Shown: positions 1 to 11,784, counted from the first letter of the stretch. The stretch: DNA of 64,000 bases from Clitoria ternatea (GCA_037962975.1 CM075669.1:123954501-124018500), one strand, 5' to 3'. Notes: generated by a model from the sequence alone, not told the origin. Translations and numbers: made by a program.

Positions 1-2
1 CA

Positions 3-980
3 AACCACAACTTAAATGATGCCAAAAAGGTAAGGATCGTTTACCATGGTTTGTTACCTCAGTTTAAGATGATGTTAGATGCTTGTGCAGGGGGTTCTTT
101 AATGAATAAAACTGTGGAAGAAGCAATAGAAATATTGGAATCAATGTCCATCAGTGACCGACAAGAAAAACATGAAAGAGGTAATATACAAAGAAAGCCA
201 GGTATGCTCGAATTAGGGGTAAATGATGTAGTATTGGCTCAATAAAAATTGCTGACTCAACAAATTGAGGCTATGAGCAAACAATTGGAGAAACTTCAAA
301 TTGCTCAAATGTCATCACCACCTCCTGCTCAATTGAAATAATGTATGCATTGCATGGGAGAACAACTATGTGGTTACTGTGCCCCTGATAGAAATGAGCA
401 AGAGCAAGCCAATTTTCTGAATCATCAAAGAGTACCCTTAGGTAATTTTCCTTTCAATCTTGGTAATTCTTTTCCTAACAATTACCCACAGGGTTGGCAG
501 AATTAGAATATTGGCTGGAAACAAGATGTTGGACCTTCTAACCGACCTCTTAACAATCAATTCAAACAACAACCACAATCTGATCAAACAGCAAGTCTAA
601 CTAGGATAGAAGAGTCTATATTGCTACAATACATGCAAACAAATGAAGCCGCACGTAAAGCGTCGGATATGCAATTGAGACAGTTAGCAAGAGAAGTAGC
701 TGACATGAAAAGCTCTGGTTTTTCTATAAACACTCAAAATCCAAGAGAACAATGTAATGCTATTTTTACAAGAAGTGGTAAAGTTGTAGGAAATGATTGT
801 AAAGAAAAAGAACAAGAAAAGAAAGAAAAAGAAGAAGAAGAAAAGAAAGAAAAAGAAAAAGAAGAAAAGAAAGAAGAAGAAAAAGAAGAAGAGGAGAAAA
901 AAGATGAAGAAAAAAATAATGAAAAAGAAAAACAAAAAAATCAAAAAATTAAAAAACAAAAAAATCAGTATTTGGGTTAG
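3..980 (+). pseudogene. gag: gag C-terminal part, Athila-like
   Basis: Structural (capsid/nucleocapsid) protein remnant. The first 80 codons hold the conserved end of an Athila gag (FYHGL..., then ACAGGSLMNKTVEEA near 88-130). A degenerate Cys-rich stretch (CMHCMGEQLCGYC, about 342-380) sits where a zinc knuckle would be. The last 60 residues are almost pure Glu/Lys, encoded by AGAAGAAA-type repeats (800-960). One frame runs from base 3, with stops at 243, 339, 504 and 978. It has no start in the window because the 5' half is outside. It continues in frame into protease after the 978 stop. Confidence 0.8.
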
Positions 981-2030
981 ACACCTCCAGTTGAAGATTT
1001 ACCTTATCCACATGCACCATCAAAGAAGGATAAGGAAAAGGAATACAAAAGATTCCTTGAAATCTTTAAGCAATTACATATAAACATTCCATTTTCTGAG
1101 GCATTGGGACAGATGCCAATATATGCAAAGTTTATGAAAGAATTGCTCACTAAAAAGAGGAGGTATGATGAAGAAATTATTGAACTTGAAGCAGGTTGCA
1201 GTGCTATTTTGCAATATAACATGCCAGAAAAGTCGAAAGAACCTGGAAGTTTCACCATTCCTATCTCCATTGGAGGGATGAATATTTGAAAAGCCTTGTT
1301 AGACTTAGGGGCTAGCATTAATCTAATGCCTCTAAGTATGATGAAGCGAATTGGTGACCTTGATCCTCAAAGAACAAAGATGACTCTACAATTGGCTAAT
1401 AGATCAATCAAAAGACCCTATGGTATTGTGGAAGATGTACTTGTGAAAGTTGACAAGTTCTACTTCCCTGTTGACTTTGTGGTTTTAGACATGGAAGAAG
1501 ATGTTGAAGTTCCCCTAATTCTGGGAAGACCATTCATGAAGACTGCTAGAGTGCTTATTGATGTAGGTAATGGAAAGTTGGCAGTAAGAGTTCACGATGA
1601 AGAAGTAAACTTTGATGTTTTTAAAGCCATGAAACATCCCAATCCAAAGCAAGATTGTTTTAAGGTGGATGTTCTCGACAAAGTCTGCTTCTCCATATCC
1701 ACAGGTATGTCAAATTCTAACCCTTTAAATAAGTTATTAACTAACTCTATGGAATTCTTGAGTGAAGAAGAAGAAAAACAGGTAGACAAATATCTTGAAG
1801 ATCTTGATCAAGGGAAAGAAATTTTCTCTAAATTAGGAGAAATTGAAGAAATTCAAGAAGTACCTGTTGAAGAAATCAAGAGGCCTAAATTGAAAGTGCT
1901 ACCTTCCAACTTAAACTATATCTTTTTGAAAGAAGGTAATTTAAAACCAATAATTATTAGTAATTTGTTAAGTGAAACAAAAGAAGAAAAACTGGTTGAA
2001 GTCTTGAAAAGGAATCAAGAAGTAATTGGA
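981..2030 (+). pseudogene. pro: Aspartic protease region of Athila-like pol
   Basis: Retropepsin-type protease that would cleave the gag-pol polyprotein. A linker (KKRRYDEEIIELEAGCSA, about 1155-1205) precedes the active-site motif DLGASINLMP near 1302-1331. The hydrophobic flap follows, then the ILGRPFM motif near 1518-1540. The frame is the same as gag. A TGA at 1287 lies just before the active site. A Glu-rich linker (about 1760-1900) leads to RT. It is recognised from the motif order and its place between gag and RT. Confidence 0.78.
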
Positions 2031-3652
2031 TGGACACTTGAAGATCAGAAAGGTATAAGCCCATCATATTGCATGCATAAGATTTTACTGGAAGACAATT
2101 TTAAACCTATTGCTCAACCCCAAAGACGCCTCAATCCAACCATGAAAGAGGTAACTAAGAAGGAGGTTTTGAAATTGCTGAAAGCAGGTATTATCTATCC
2201 TATTTCTGATAGTGCATGGGTAAGTCCTGTACAAGTTGTTCTAAAAAAAGAGGTTTGATAGTAATTGTTAATGATAAAAATGAATTAATCCCAACAAGAA
2301 CTGTCACTAGTTGGAGAATGTGCATTGATTATAGAAAATTAAATCAAACAACAAGAAAAGATCATTTTCCACTTCCTTTTATGGATCAAATGCTTGAAAG
2401 ATTGTCTGGACAGGCTTATTATTGCTTTCTTGATGGATATTCTGGATATAATCAAATTGCTGTCGACCTTCTTGATCAGGAAAGAACTGCGTTTACATGT
2501 CCCTTTGGTATATTTGCATATAGGAAGATGCCATTTGGATTATGTAATGCACCTGCTACTTTTCAAAGATGCATGTTTGCTATTTTTGCAGATTTAATTG
2601 AAAAGAGCATTGAGATTTTCATGGATGATTTCTTAGTCTTTGGGAATTCATTTGAGACATGTCTAACCAATTTGGACACCATACTGAAGCGGTGTATTGA
2701 AACAAATTTGGTACTCAATTGGGAGAAATGTCACTTTATGGTGAAAGAAGGAATTGTACTTGGTCATAAAATTTCCTCTAAAGGTATTGAAGTAGACCAA
2801 GCCAAAATAGAGGTAATCTCTAAACTCCCACCCCTTGTGACTGTAAAAGGTATTAGAAGTTTTTTAGGATATGTTGGATTCTATAGAAGATTTATTCAAG
2901 ATTTTTCAAAGATTGCTAAACCTTTAACAAAGTTTGATGAAGCATGTCTTAAAGCTTTTAATTCCTTGAAAGAAAAATTGGTTTCTGCCCCTATGATTGT
3001 TGCTCCTAATTGGAATTTACCCTTTGAACTTATGTGCGATGCAAGTGATTATGCTATAGGAGCAGTGTTAGGTCAAAGATATGAAAAAGTTTTTAAGGTT
3101 ATACATTATGCTAGTAAAGTTTTAAATGAAAATCAAATAAATTATGCAACTACTGAAAAGGAATTACTAGCTATAGTGTATGCCTTAGAAAAATTTAGAT
3201 CATACTTGATTGGATCAAAAATAATCATTTTCACTGATCATGCTGCAATCAAGTATCTCTTGACCAAAACTGATTCTAAACCTCAGTTAATCCAATAGAT
3301 TTTACTCCTTCAAGAATATGATCTTGAAATCAAATATAAAAAGGGTAGTGAAAATATGGTCGCTGACCATCTTTCTAGATTAATAAATGATGAGGTCACT
3401 GCCAAAGAAAAAGACATCTTGGAAGAATTTCCTGATGAAAAACTTTTTAATATAACAAAACGACCATGGTTTGCTGCTATGGCCAATTTTAAAGCAACAG
3501 GAATTCTTCCAAATGATTTAACTTGGCAGCAAAGAAAAAAAATTTTCAAAGATTCAAAATACTTTGTTTGGGATGACCCTCATTTATTCAAAATTGGTGT
3601 GGATAATTTGTTACGTCATTGTGTACCCGATTGGGAAAAGAAAGATATGTTG
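2031..3652 (+). pseudogene. RT-RH: Reverse transcriptase-RNase H, Athila-like
   Basis: Copies element RNA into DNA and removes the RNA strand. RT motifs in order: priming block SWRMCIDYRKLN (about 2310-2345), FLDGYSGYNQI (about 2428-2460), CPFGIFAYRKMPFGLCNAPATFQR, and the catalytic FMDD box at 2618-2629. RNase H follows (MCDASDYAIGAVLGQ near 3032; TDHAAIKYL near 3235) and ends with NMVADHLSRL near 3355. A frameshift at an A-run near 2241-2250 separates the first RT block from the rest. A TAG at 3296-3298 breaks RNase H, and a further shift lies near 3650. Confidence 0.85.
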
Positions 3653-4734
3653 TGGCAATTGTCATAAATCCTCTTATGGAGGACATTTTAATGGAGAAAG
3701 AACTGCTGCAAAAATTCTTCAATCAGGTTTGTATTGGCCCTCCATTTTTAAAGACTCTCACTCATTTGCTCAAGCTTGTGATAACTGCCAAAGAACGGGT
3801 AATGTTAACAAAAGATAAGAAATGCCTCTCACAAACATTAAGGAGGTTGAGGTATTTGATTGTTGGGGTATTCATGGGACCCTTTCCTTACTCTCAATTT
3901 AATCAATACATTCTTTTGGCAGTTAATTATGTTTCAAAATGGGTAGAAGCAATTGCTGACACCAAAATTGTAGTGAATTTCTTGAAGAAAAATATTTTCT
4001 GCAGATTTGGAACACCAAGAACTTTGATCAATGATGGAGGATTATATTTTTGTAACAAAGTTCTTCAGAAAGTGTTATAACACTATGGGGTGAGACATAA
4101 AGTGGCCACAACATATCATCCACAAACCAATGGACAGGCTGAGATTTCAAATCGGGAATTGAAAAGGATTTTGGAAAAGACTGTGTCTTCCTCCAGAAAA
4201 GATTGGTCACAAAAGCTTGATGATACACTCTGGGCATACAAAACTTCATTTAAGACTCCAATTGGCCTTTCTCCTTTCCAAATGGTCTATGGAAAAGCTT
4301 GTCATCTTCTAGTAGAAATGGAACATAAGGCATATTGGGCTTTAAAATTTCTCAATTTTGATCCAAATACAACAGTTGACAAAAGAAAGTTGCAGTTATT
4401 TAAGTTGGAAGAAATGAGAAACAATGCTTATGAAACATCTAGAGGTTACAAGAACAAGGTGAAAGCTTACCATGATAAGAAAATTAAAAATAGACACTTC
4501 ATACGAGGTCAGCAAGTTTTATTGTTTGATTCAAGATTAAGACTGTTTCCTAGTAAATTGAAATCTAAATGGTCAGGCCCTTTTGTAATCAAGGAAGTTA
4601 AATCATGTGGAGCAGTTGAAATTGAAGATCAAACTTCCAAGAGAAGTTAGATGGTTAATGGGCAAAGATTGAAACCATATCTGGGTGGTGAAATCAACAG
4701 ACTCACTACCATTTGTTATTTAACTGATTTGTGA
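3653..4734 (+). pseudogene. INT: Integrase, Athila-like, first catalytic Asp deleted
   Basis: Would insert the cDNA into the genome. Zinc-binding segment: SSYGGHFNGERTAAKILQ and ACDNCQ (3660-3800). Catalytic core: MGPFPYS near 3875, NDGG near 4030, HPQTNGQAEISNRE near 4120-4160. The block before MGPFP lacks the expected Asp-Phe pair, and the frame changes exactly there, which fits a 5 bp deletion. The second Asp (NDGG) and the Glu (QAE) remain. Stops at 4078 and 4648 and the frameshifts make it non-functional. The C-terminal SH3-like part (FDSRLRLFPSKLKSKWSGPF) is readable and ends at 4734. No chromodomain is seen. Confidence 0.83.
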
Positions 4735-6003
4735 TGTGCAGGATGTCTAGCTAGCGACATTAAATCAAGCGCTCAATGGGAGGCAACCCATTATTTTATT
4801 TTTATTTTTAAATATTTACATAAATAAATATATATATATATATATAATATTTTTCAGATATTAGTTAAGATTTGGATTTTTAATAAAAAGGGTTTTTGAA
4901 CTGAAAGAAAAGGGTTTTTGAAAATTTTAAAAAATGAAAAATAGAAGCCCACGCGTAGCGCTACACTGACGCGTAGCGTGGGTTCCAAATTTTCAACCTG
5001 ACGCGTAGCGTTAGGCTGGTGCATTGCATCAGGACCCTCGTTTAGTTTTTAACTGGACCCCTAAAATAGAGGCCCATAACCAGAAATTTAAAAACCTCTT
5101 TTTGCCTCCACAATCAGATTTTTAGAAACCCTAAAAATTCTAAAACCTCTTTTCTCTCAACCTTTCAATCCTCTTCAGTCTCTCAATTGCTCAAGGATCC
5201 CAAGTAAGTTTTTCTAAACATTTTTCCCTTTGAATTTCAATTTTGATTTTAGAATGCATGAGGTTAGGGATAAGATTAGACAACCACTGGGTCTAATTGC
5301 TGTTAGATTTGGGAATTTGAATAGATTGAATATAGTTTGGAGGGGTTGTGGTTGCACAACCCTTGTTTCAGAGATTGAAACTGCGCACCTCACGCGTAGC
5401 GTCCCACTGGCGCATAGCGTGAGGCATGAACTGTAACCTCACGCATAGCGTCCCACTGACGCGTAGCGTGGGCAGAACAGGACTAACGCGTAGCGTCCCA
5501 CCCACGCGTAGCGTCAGCTTCTGTTTTTGATTTTTGTTAATTTTTGTGTGTTATTTCCTGTTTAAAGTAGGTATTAATTTCTGTTTTAATAAATCTGTCC
5601 TATTTTTGTTTTTCTTTTAAATTAATAAAATTTCTTAGTTTGTATGTTTGTTATACTTTCTTGCATATAAATAAATAAATTTGTTAAATTGGGTAGATAT
5701 GTGTGATGCATGATTTGTGAATTTTATGTTATTTCAAAAATCCAAAAACATTAATTTTTTATTTTCCTAAAATGTATGTTGTGAATTTTATATTGAACTT
5801 TTAAAAAATTCAAAAATATGCATGTTTAAATTGTTTTTATGCTCTGTAAATACTTTGTTGAGTAAATTTTACATGAATTCTTATTTTGCATAAGATATAA
5901 AAATCAAAAATATGATTGTTAATTTTTTGATGTTTGGCATGTTTTATTAAAATATGAAAATCAAAAAATAGTTTGTTTGATTTTTAATTTTTTCTTTTGG
6001 CAG
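4735..6003 (+). other. Non-coding spacer between integrase and ORF2
   Basis: No credible coding frame. A TA dinucleotide run (about 4826-4850) is followed by the GCGTAGCG motif array (listed separately) and then by AT-rich sequence (5530-5990). Long spacers between pol and ORF2 are usual in Athila-type elements. Confidence 0.6.
4948..5515 (+). repeat. Dispersed array of ACGCGTAGCGT mini-hairpins
   Basis: About ten copies of a core read as ACGCGTAGCGT or ACGCATAGCGT, often paired around CCCACTGA or CCCAC spacers. Each core can fold as ACGC-loop-GCGT with a GTA or ATA triloop. Degenerate copies recur in the same element's 3' LTR (about 52979-53055 and 53234-53272), so the motif belongs to this family. 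Confidence 0.75.
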
Positions 6004-6934
6004 ATGGCACCAAAGAAATCTATCCCAATTACTGGTCCCAAGAGACAGAGAAGGACCACTGACATAGATACCACCTCTGAAGATCCAGATCTTCAAGGTG
6101 AGGAGCAGCTGGGACCTAGAGATCCCACCAGATTTTGCACTGATACGAAATAGGCCCGGTTCCATCAGATTAAGGGCCAGAGACTCATCTGGGAGAGAGT
6201 CTTAGATCTGAATGCTGGGGACCATCCTGAGCTTCAGGATGAGGTCCAAAGAAGGAGATGGGGATCCCTGTTTTTCTACCTATTGAGGGTGACCCTATCT
6301 TAGTGATGGAGTTTTATGTGAACGCCTACAAGACTCGCCAGGACTCTCCGAATATCGGCCATCAAAGGACGAGTTGGGTTAGGGGTCGACATATTACGTA
6401 TGATCGAGACACCATTAGTACCCTACTGGGAATCCTTGGGAGCCTACTCCCGAGAGTGACACTTGTTTTTGGAAGGAAAACAAAAACAAGGTTGCGACTG
6501 AGGATGGTGATTTAGGATACTTCCTAGATCAGGTTGCTCACTTCTTGAGCAAAGATGGAATCTTCTTCAACCTGAGTAAGGTTGGAAGGACTCCATCAAA
6601 CCTCCTCAAGACCCAGCTTACCCCTATAGCTCAGGCGTGGTCTTATCTTATGCTGCATAACATCATTCCTGTTACCCACCTCTCTTCTATCCCAATTGAT
6701 CATTGTTGCCTTCTTTACTCTATTCTTTAGGGCCATACCATTGATATTGCTAAGCTTATATCTGAGCAGATTCACCTTTATGCCCTTGGTTATAAGGTGA
6801 ATTGTCCTATCCCATTCCCTCTCATGATATCTGCCTTATTGAGGAGGCAAGGAGTTGCTGTGACATCACCAGAGTTCACTAGTTCTTCGGGGAGAGTCCC
6901 CAAAGTTCCAGTGAATAGAGATTACTTCATCCAG
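6004..6934 (+). pseudogene. Athila-type ORF2, 5' part (putative plant transposon protein domain)
   Basis: ORF downstream of pol, once called env-like in Athila. Start chosen at 6004 (MAPKKSIPITGPKRQRR), a basic N-terminus after an AT-rich leader. A stop near 6151 and frameshifts near 6255 and 6490 break it. The readable block 6510-6930 (WSYLMLHNIIPVTHLSSIP, then HTIDIAKLISEQI) matches my memory of the plant domain called putative plant transposon protein (Pfam Transposase_32 type). Its function is unknown. It is cut at 6934 by the composite insertion and resumes in frame at 51123. Confidence 0.65.
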
Positions 6935-8733
6935 TGATGCTGAAATCCTGAGCCATTAATTTGGTGCAAAAATCTTAGTAAAATAAAATGTGACTCTCGG
7001 ATTTACACTTTGGCAAGCGCACCAGTCGTTAAAATTGTAGTGTATTTGATCGTCCCACAGGGATTGTGGTAAGTACCTCAATCTAGAACTAGTACAAGCT
7101 GAACCAACAGAAAATACATGAAGTTCATTCGGTTTTTATGGTTTTAGTGTCTTATAGTTGTTTTTGTATTTTCAGAAACAGAGTTAAAGTGAAATGAGGA
7201 AAGTGATTAATAGAAAACAGGTCAGGATTGCTTCGGCTTACAAATTCCTCAAGAAACATGCAATTAAGTATAATCGAACTTCACAATCTAGAGGACAATC
7301 CGCTTGTGGTTATTCCCTAATTCCTTAGGTGAAAAACACTAATCCTTAAGCAATGAACCTTAATTCCTTAAGTGCTCGATTAACCTAAGAATCTAATGCG
7401 AAATTGGAGGTTGAACTCTAACTATTCACCTAAATTGATTAGGCCTGAACTAGTTAGAAAGCTGGAAGTTACCTAAGCTTCAGCCATGATTCCTCACTGG
7501 TGAAGTTCTTCATCAGTTCTGGATTTGTCAATCCAGCGATTCTGCTCCACTCCTCAGCTTGTTCGCCTCAGGATCTTCGAAGTCGATCTACTTGCTCACA
7601 ACTTCAAGATTCCATTGCTGACCTTCACAATCCCAACCTTAGGGATTTAGAACTCCATAGACTTCGGTTCCATCGAAGGATTGTGGAACGTCATGGAGGA
7701 GAGAGTTTAGAGAGATGAAAATGTAGTGAGAGATTATTCGAAGTTTAGAATGAAAAAGAATGTGTTCAATGTATTCTCTGTCTCCACACACCTACCTCTT
7801 TTTACAGAGTATGTACATGAATATATATAGGCATCTAACTAAACTAACTAACTTAACTAATATCTGAAAACTGAGTTCTTAATTAAACTAAACTAACTAA
7901 TTGAATAATTACAGAATAATTAACTAATCACAGCTCAGCTCGTAGCAGATTCCAGCTCATCATTAGCTAATATATAGCTCAGCACCAGCTAATTGACAGC
8001 TCACTTCTTAAGTTACTTAAGGTTGCAGTAGTAGAGAAGAAGGCTATGGAAGCGGAACAGTACTGCACCAAGTGTGTTGTTGGAGGGAAGAAACAGTGTT
8101 TAAATTACTGCCTTTATGCTTCAGCTGCTGAGTATTCGCTTGAGCGGATTAAACTTCGCTTGAGCGAGTCCGGATTAACACTACAGTGTTTCTTTCTCGC
8201 TTGGGCGTTATGGCAAAACTTGGGCGAGGACGGTCTCTTAAAGTTATGCTTGAGTGAGTCCGGATTTCACTAGGACGGATTAAATAATGAATAAGCACAT
8301 CGGTTTCTTATGTAGCATTCCGATCTTCTTCTCTTTTGGAGCCGGTGTCTTGGGAGTCTCACGCGGTCGGTCTTTGGACTCTTTTCAGTCGGAATTGAGG
8401 AAGTCTCACTCGGATTTATCAATTTCTGCTCGGATTTGTAGGATTTCACTCGGAATTTTCTTCTTATCTCGAGTTCGCCCTGTTCCTGCACCAATAAACA
8501 GCTACTTGCCTAGCATTTATACGCTGGCTGCTTAGTAAATTTTTAAATACTTCAAAATTCCTTATTTAATTAAAATTTTCAATCGGTTTCTTACATAGAT
8601 AACATACTTTTGAAATAAATAACTAAAACATGAATTATAACAAATTATTAAATAATAATAATAAAACTAGACAATACTTAGTAAATTATGTTAAATAAAC
8701 AGTGGAATAATTAAGTCTTTTCAAGACTTATCA
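6935..8733 (-). repeat. Left (3') LTR of the non-autonomous element
   Basis: TGATGCTGAA ... ACTTATCA, 1799 bp, same length as its partner and no indel noted. It holds two CGCTTGAGCG-type motifs (8137-8175) and several CACTCGG copies (8400-8465). Short ORFs inside recur in the partner only because the LTRs are copies. Confidence 0.93.
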
Positions 8734-8771
8734 CATCCCCAAACTTAAAACTTTGCTTGTCCTCAAGCAAA
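8734..8771 (-). other. Polypurine tract and hairpin of the non-autonomous element
   Basis: Plus strand CATCCCCAAACTTA (8734-8747) is the complement of the purine tract TAAGTTTGGGGATG that abuts the LTR. Next come TTTGCTTG (8752-8759) and CAAGCAAA (8764-8771), a perfect 8 bp stem with a TCCT loop. Confidence 0.82.
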
Positions 8772-9480
8772 TATTCAGATTAATTAACTAACAGCATTTG
8801 ATCAACACAATCATCCTTTCCTTAACTTAATTCATACTATAATTATTGAATACCGATCATGCTTTCTTTTCGCAATTTCTAAAAGTATAAATACTTACAC
8901 CTCCTTTGGAAGACAAGCTGCTGATGCTTTCCTCACTGGTCGGTGTTTAACTCTTCTCTCGGTGTGTAGGGTAAATAAAATGCACTCATCACCTGCATAC
9001 TTGTTAGATAAACATAGGCTTGCAACAGTTCTACACGTCATGAAATATGACAACTCAATCGGATCAGTAAGGGCTTTTTAAGCTTATAATGGGGCTCAGC
9101 TACAGGCTCAATTATTGTTTTTCCGAGTCATAGATAGGTTACAAGATGTGTCCACTGATGCTTTGCCTCAATTCTAACTTAATTGCCTCTACTAACAACT
9201 CTCTTTACTTTTCTGACTGAATGCTACTTAATAACTCGTGCTGTTTTGCACTTTCTTTTTCTTTCAGTCCTTCGGACTTCTCCTTTTTTCTTGACTTTTT
9301 CTTTTCTTTCCATCTTTTCCGATCGATTTTTTTTTCTTGTGGTGCTTTGCACCTCTTTTTTTTTTCTGAACTTTGTTCATTTTTCTCTCGGCTTTGCCTT
9401 TCTTCCTTTTATTTTTCTACATATTTATCCATAATCAAGGTCAGAGTGTGTCCTTAATTACTGTTAGGCACACTCTTCAT

Positions 9481-9515
9481 CATCCCCAAACTTAGAGATT
9501 GCTAGTCCCTAGCAA
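9481..9515 (-). other. Second polypurine-tract-like site with hairpin
   Basis: CATCCCCAAACTTA recurs exactly, followed by TTGCTAG / CTAGCAA (9499-9515), a perfect 7 bp stem with a TCC loop. It has the same layout as 8734-8771 but a different stem sequence. Confidence 0.7.
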
Positions 9516-9856
9516 TAAGCAAAACCCGAGTAATTCACCAGTGGAACATCGAGGGTACTCTAGTTGGGTTTTTCTTGGATAACTAGGCTTGTAATGTTAG
9601 GTATATAAAACGAATAAAAGGCTTCAGGCTCAAACATAATCATTAGGTCAAAGGATAATTTAATAGATTAGGAAGGCTATTTTTGGCCCTGGCTAAATAA
9701 TCAAAGAAGGCCTTCATCATTTCCGATTGGTTGACATACGACAATTAACAAGCACTGAGGCAAATTCTGTCTCACTAACTAGCATTCAAGTTCACTCGGA
9801 AAAGATAAAACAGGCTCAAAAGCTCATATGAGTATAACAGTTAATCAGCCAGTCTT

Positions 9857-9885
9857 GTCCCCAAACTTAATGTAAGATCATACAT
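9857..9885 (-). other. Third polypurine-tract-like site with small hairpin
   Basis: TCCCCAAACTTA (9858-9869) followed by ATGTA / TACAT (5 bp stem). A weaker copy of the same module. Confidence 0.55.
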
Positions 9886-10512
9886 TTAGATTGCTAACTA
9901 GCACGCCGAGTAAACATTTAATTAATGATGAAGAATAGTTATGGGCAGAGATCATGAGTCAAGCAAAAACCAAATAATTAATATATCCGACTACAGCTTA
10001 ACGAATTAGCAAACTTTTAAATTATGAAGACGGATTTAAAATTAAATATAATTAACATATTTTATCAAATAAAGAATTGGAAAATCAAATAAGGAGTCGG
10101 GGTACTAGAATACTTCCCTTTTACCTGAGTGGCAGTGCTGGGAAGCACCTGGTTGGACTTTCTCAGAAATTAGAAGACGTGCCTTCTCCTGCAATGTGCG
10201 TAAGTACGCTGAAATATTGGCGTGCCAACGCCCAATCTAAAAAAATGAAGCATCAGGTATGATATTCGCTCAAGCGTGTTAAATGACGCTCAAGCGAGAA
10301 ACACAGCATTAGGTATCATCAATATGGTACTCACGCTCAAGCTCACATACCAAATAGATAAAAGACCAAGAAAAACTGAGAAAGAGATACCGAGAGAGAG
10401 AAAAAGACGAATGTACAATGAGTGAATGCGAGACGAGTGTATGACAGAATGAAAGATCGGATGAAGAATAAAAGTGACAGACTGAAGGTGGAAGATCGAA
10501 TGAAATAAATAC

Positions 10513-11244
10513 TGATCTGTCCTGAACCGGGGTCTAGAGATCCGGACTCAGACCAGTCACAAATAGTGTGTAAATACTGTATAGAAGACCGGATGTATGT
10601 GTATCCGGTGTAGGTATCCGTTGTCCTTGAGTGAGGAGAGTGGATTGGGCGTTCTGGAGATCCTTCACACCGACCTAACACGTTGAAGTGGGCGAATGGT
10701 GGTGTCACCTGCAAAGATTCTCCGACGCTCAAGTCAGTAATATTCCAAGTAAGGAATGTATTCAGAGATGAATCAGTCGTAAAAGAGCTGAAGAAGAAGA
10801 AGATCCCCCCTTCAATTATGAAGTGAGTTCATATACCTGATTGGCTCGATTAACGAGGATTCGTTGGTGGGGAACCACCAACTCCCATTAGCATTATTAT
10901 ATTGCGTACTTACCTGCATGATTGGGTCAAGTGGCTATTTTATATTGAGCATAGAGAATGTAAACTAGGATTAGGGAACAAGTTGACCATTCCTGTGAGC
11001 AGAATTTGGCTCGTAGTGCAGGGAATTATTGATCGATCCCTGTAGCAACAATCCTTGTCTTTTGCACAGTGACGTGTGTATTATCCGATGTCATGGTGTT
11101 ATCCTGAACAACCGGTATAGGGAGAACGCCTGATACGGAATTACAGTCCGGATGTATACCGATGACACCGGTTACACGTAGATGTCTCATCAAAGACGTT
11201 GAAATATGTCTTGCAGATCGGATACCGGTATTGAGACCGGATCA
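10513..11244 (-). repeat. Left (3') LTR of the Tat-like element
   Basis: TGATCTGTCC ... ACCGGATCA, 732 bp. Nearly identical to the right copy. Confidence 0.94.
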
Positions 11245-11293
11245 TATGTCCCCTAGCTTGTGTGAGGGACTGAATGGTTGTTCACATAAGCTA
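11245..11293 (-). other. Polypurine tract and hairpin of the Tat-like element
   Basis: Next to the left LTR, minus strand AAGCTAGGGGACATA is the tract. TAGCTTGTGTGA (11254-11265) pairs with TCACATAAGCTA (11282-11293) at 11 of 12 positions, so the hairpin overlaps the tract. Confidence 0.75.
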
Positions 11294-11776
11294 CTCAACC
11301 TGCGAGAGGTCTTAATATCGGTAAGCTTACGTGTGTAACAGTTCCTTAGCATCTGTTGTCATTCGTGAAGAACCGTTCTAAAATTAACAGATCCGACCTG
11401 TCGGTGCGGTCACAACAAATTCAGACAAAGATTCGTTGTGTGTGAGAATTTCAAGAGTTTATTGGAATTGAAAGCTCTTGAAGTTCGTGTAACGGCTGTA
11501 AAGCGTGAATTGCGTTGCATGATTAGACATTAATGCTTTTAATCACGTGGGCAAGCAATTATTGCGTCTGAGATAAAAATCTCATTAACCGTCGTTTTGG
11601 GCTTAATGGGCCTGAAGTTTTCGAAACTTTTGGGCCTAGTGGATAGCCCTTCGCTGAGTCGCTATCGTTTTGGCGCCCAAGAATTTGGAACGGTTGTGTC
11701 GTTTCGCTTGTGAACGAATGCGTTTTATCGAGAACGACACAACTTCAAGAGGGGGTAACCGAACCTCTTCGTTTCC

Positions 11777-11784
11777 TATAAAAG
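11777..11784 (+). promoter_or_regulatory. TATA box of antisense gene 1
   Basis: TATAAAAG in CCTATAAAAGGAA, about 450 bp before the start codon. A GAGGTAAC donor-like site at 11912 and a CGTAG acceptor-like site near 12200 allow a 5' UTR intron. Confidence 0.6.

Larger units (their letters stand above)
8772..10512 (-). other. Non-coding 3' internal region of the non-autonomous element
   Basis: No supported gene. Includes a pyrimidine-rich stretch (9240-9420), two extra polypurine-like sites (listed), CGCTCAAGCG copies (10264-10300) and the left stub of the CCGAGTG array (10340-10512). Confidence 0.6.

Noticed and set aside
684..959. Phe-rich minus-strand ORF opposite gag
   Set aside because: Antisense shadow of the Glu/Lys-rich gag tail.
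8046..8535. Small ORFs repeated at 50430-50919
   Set aside because: Same reason: LTR copies of the non-autonomous element, with no coding evidence.
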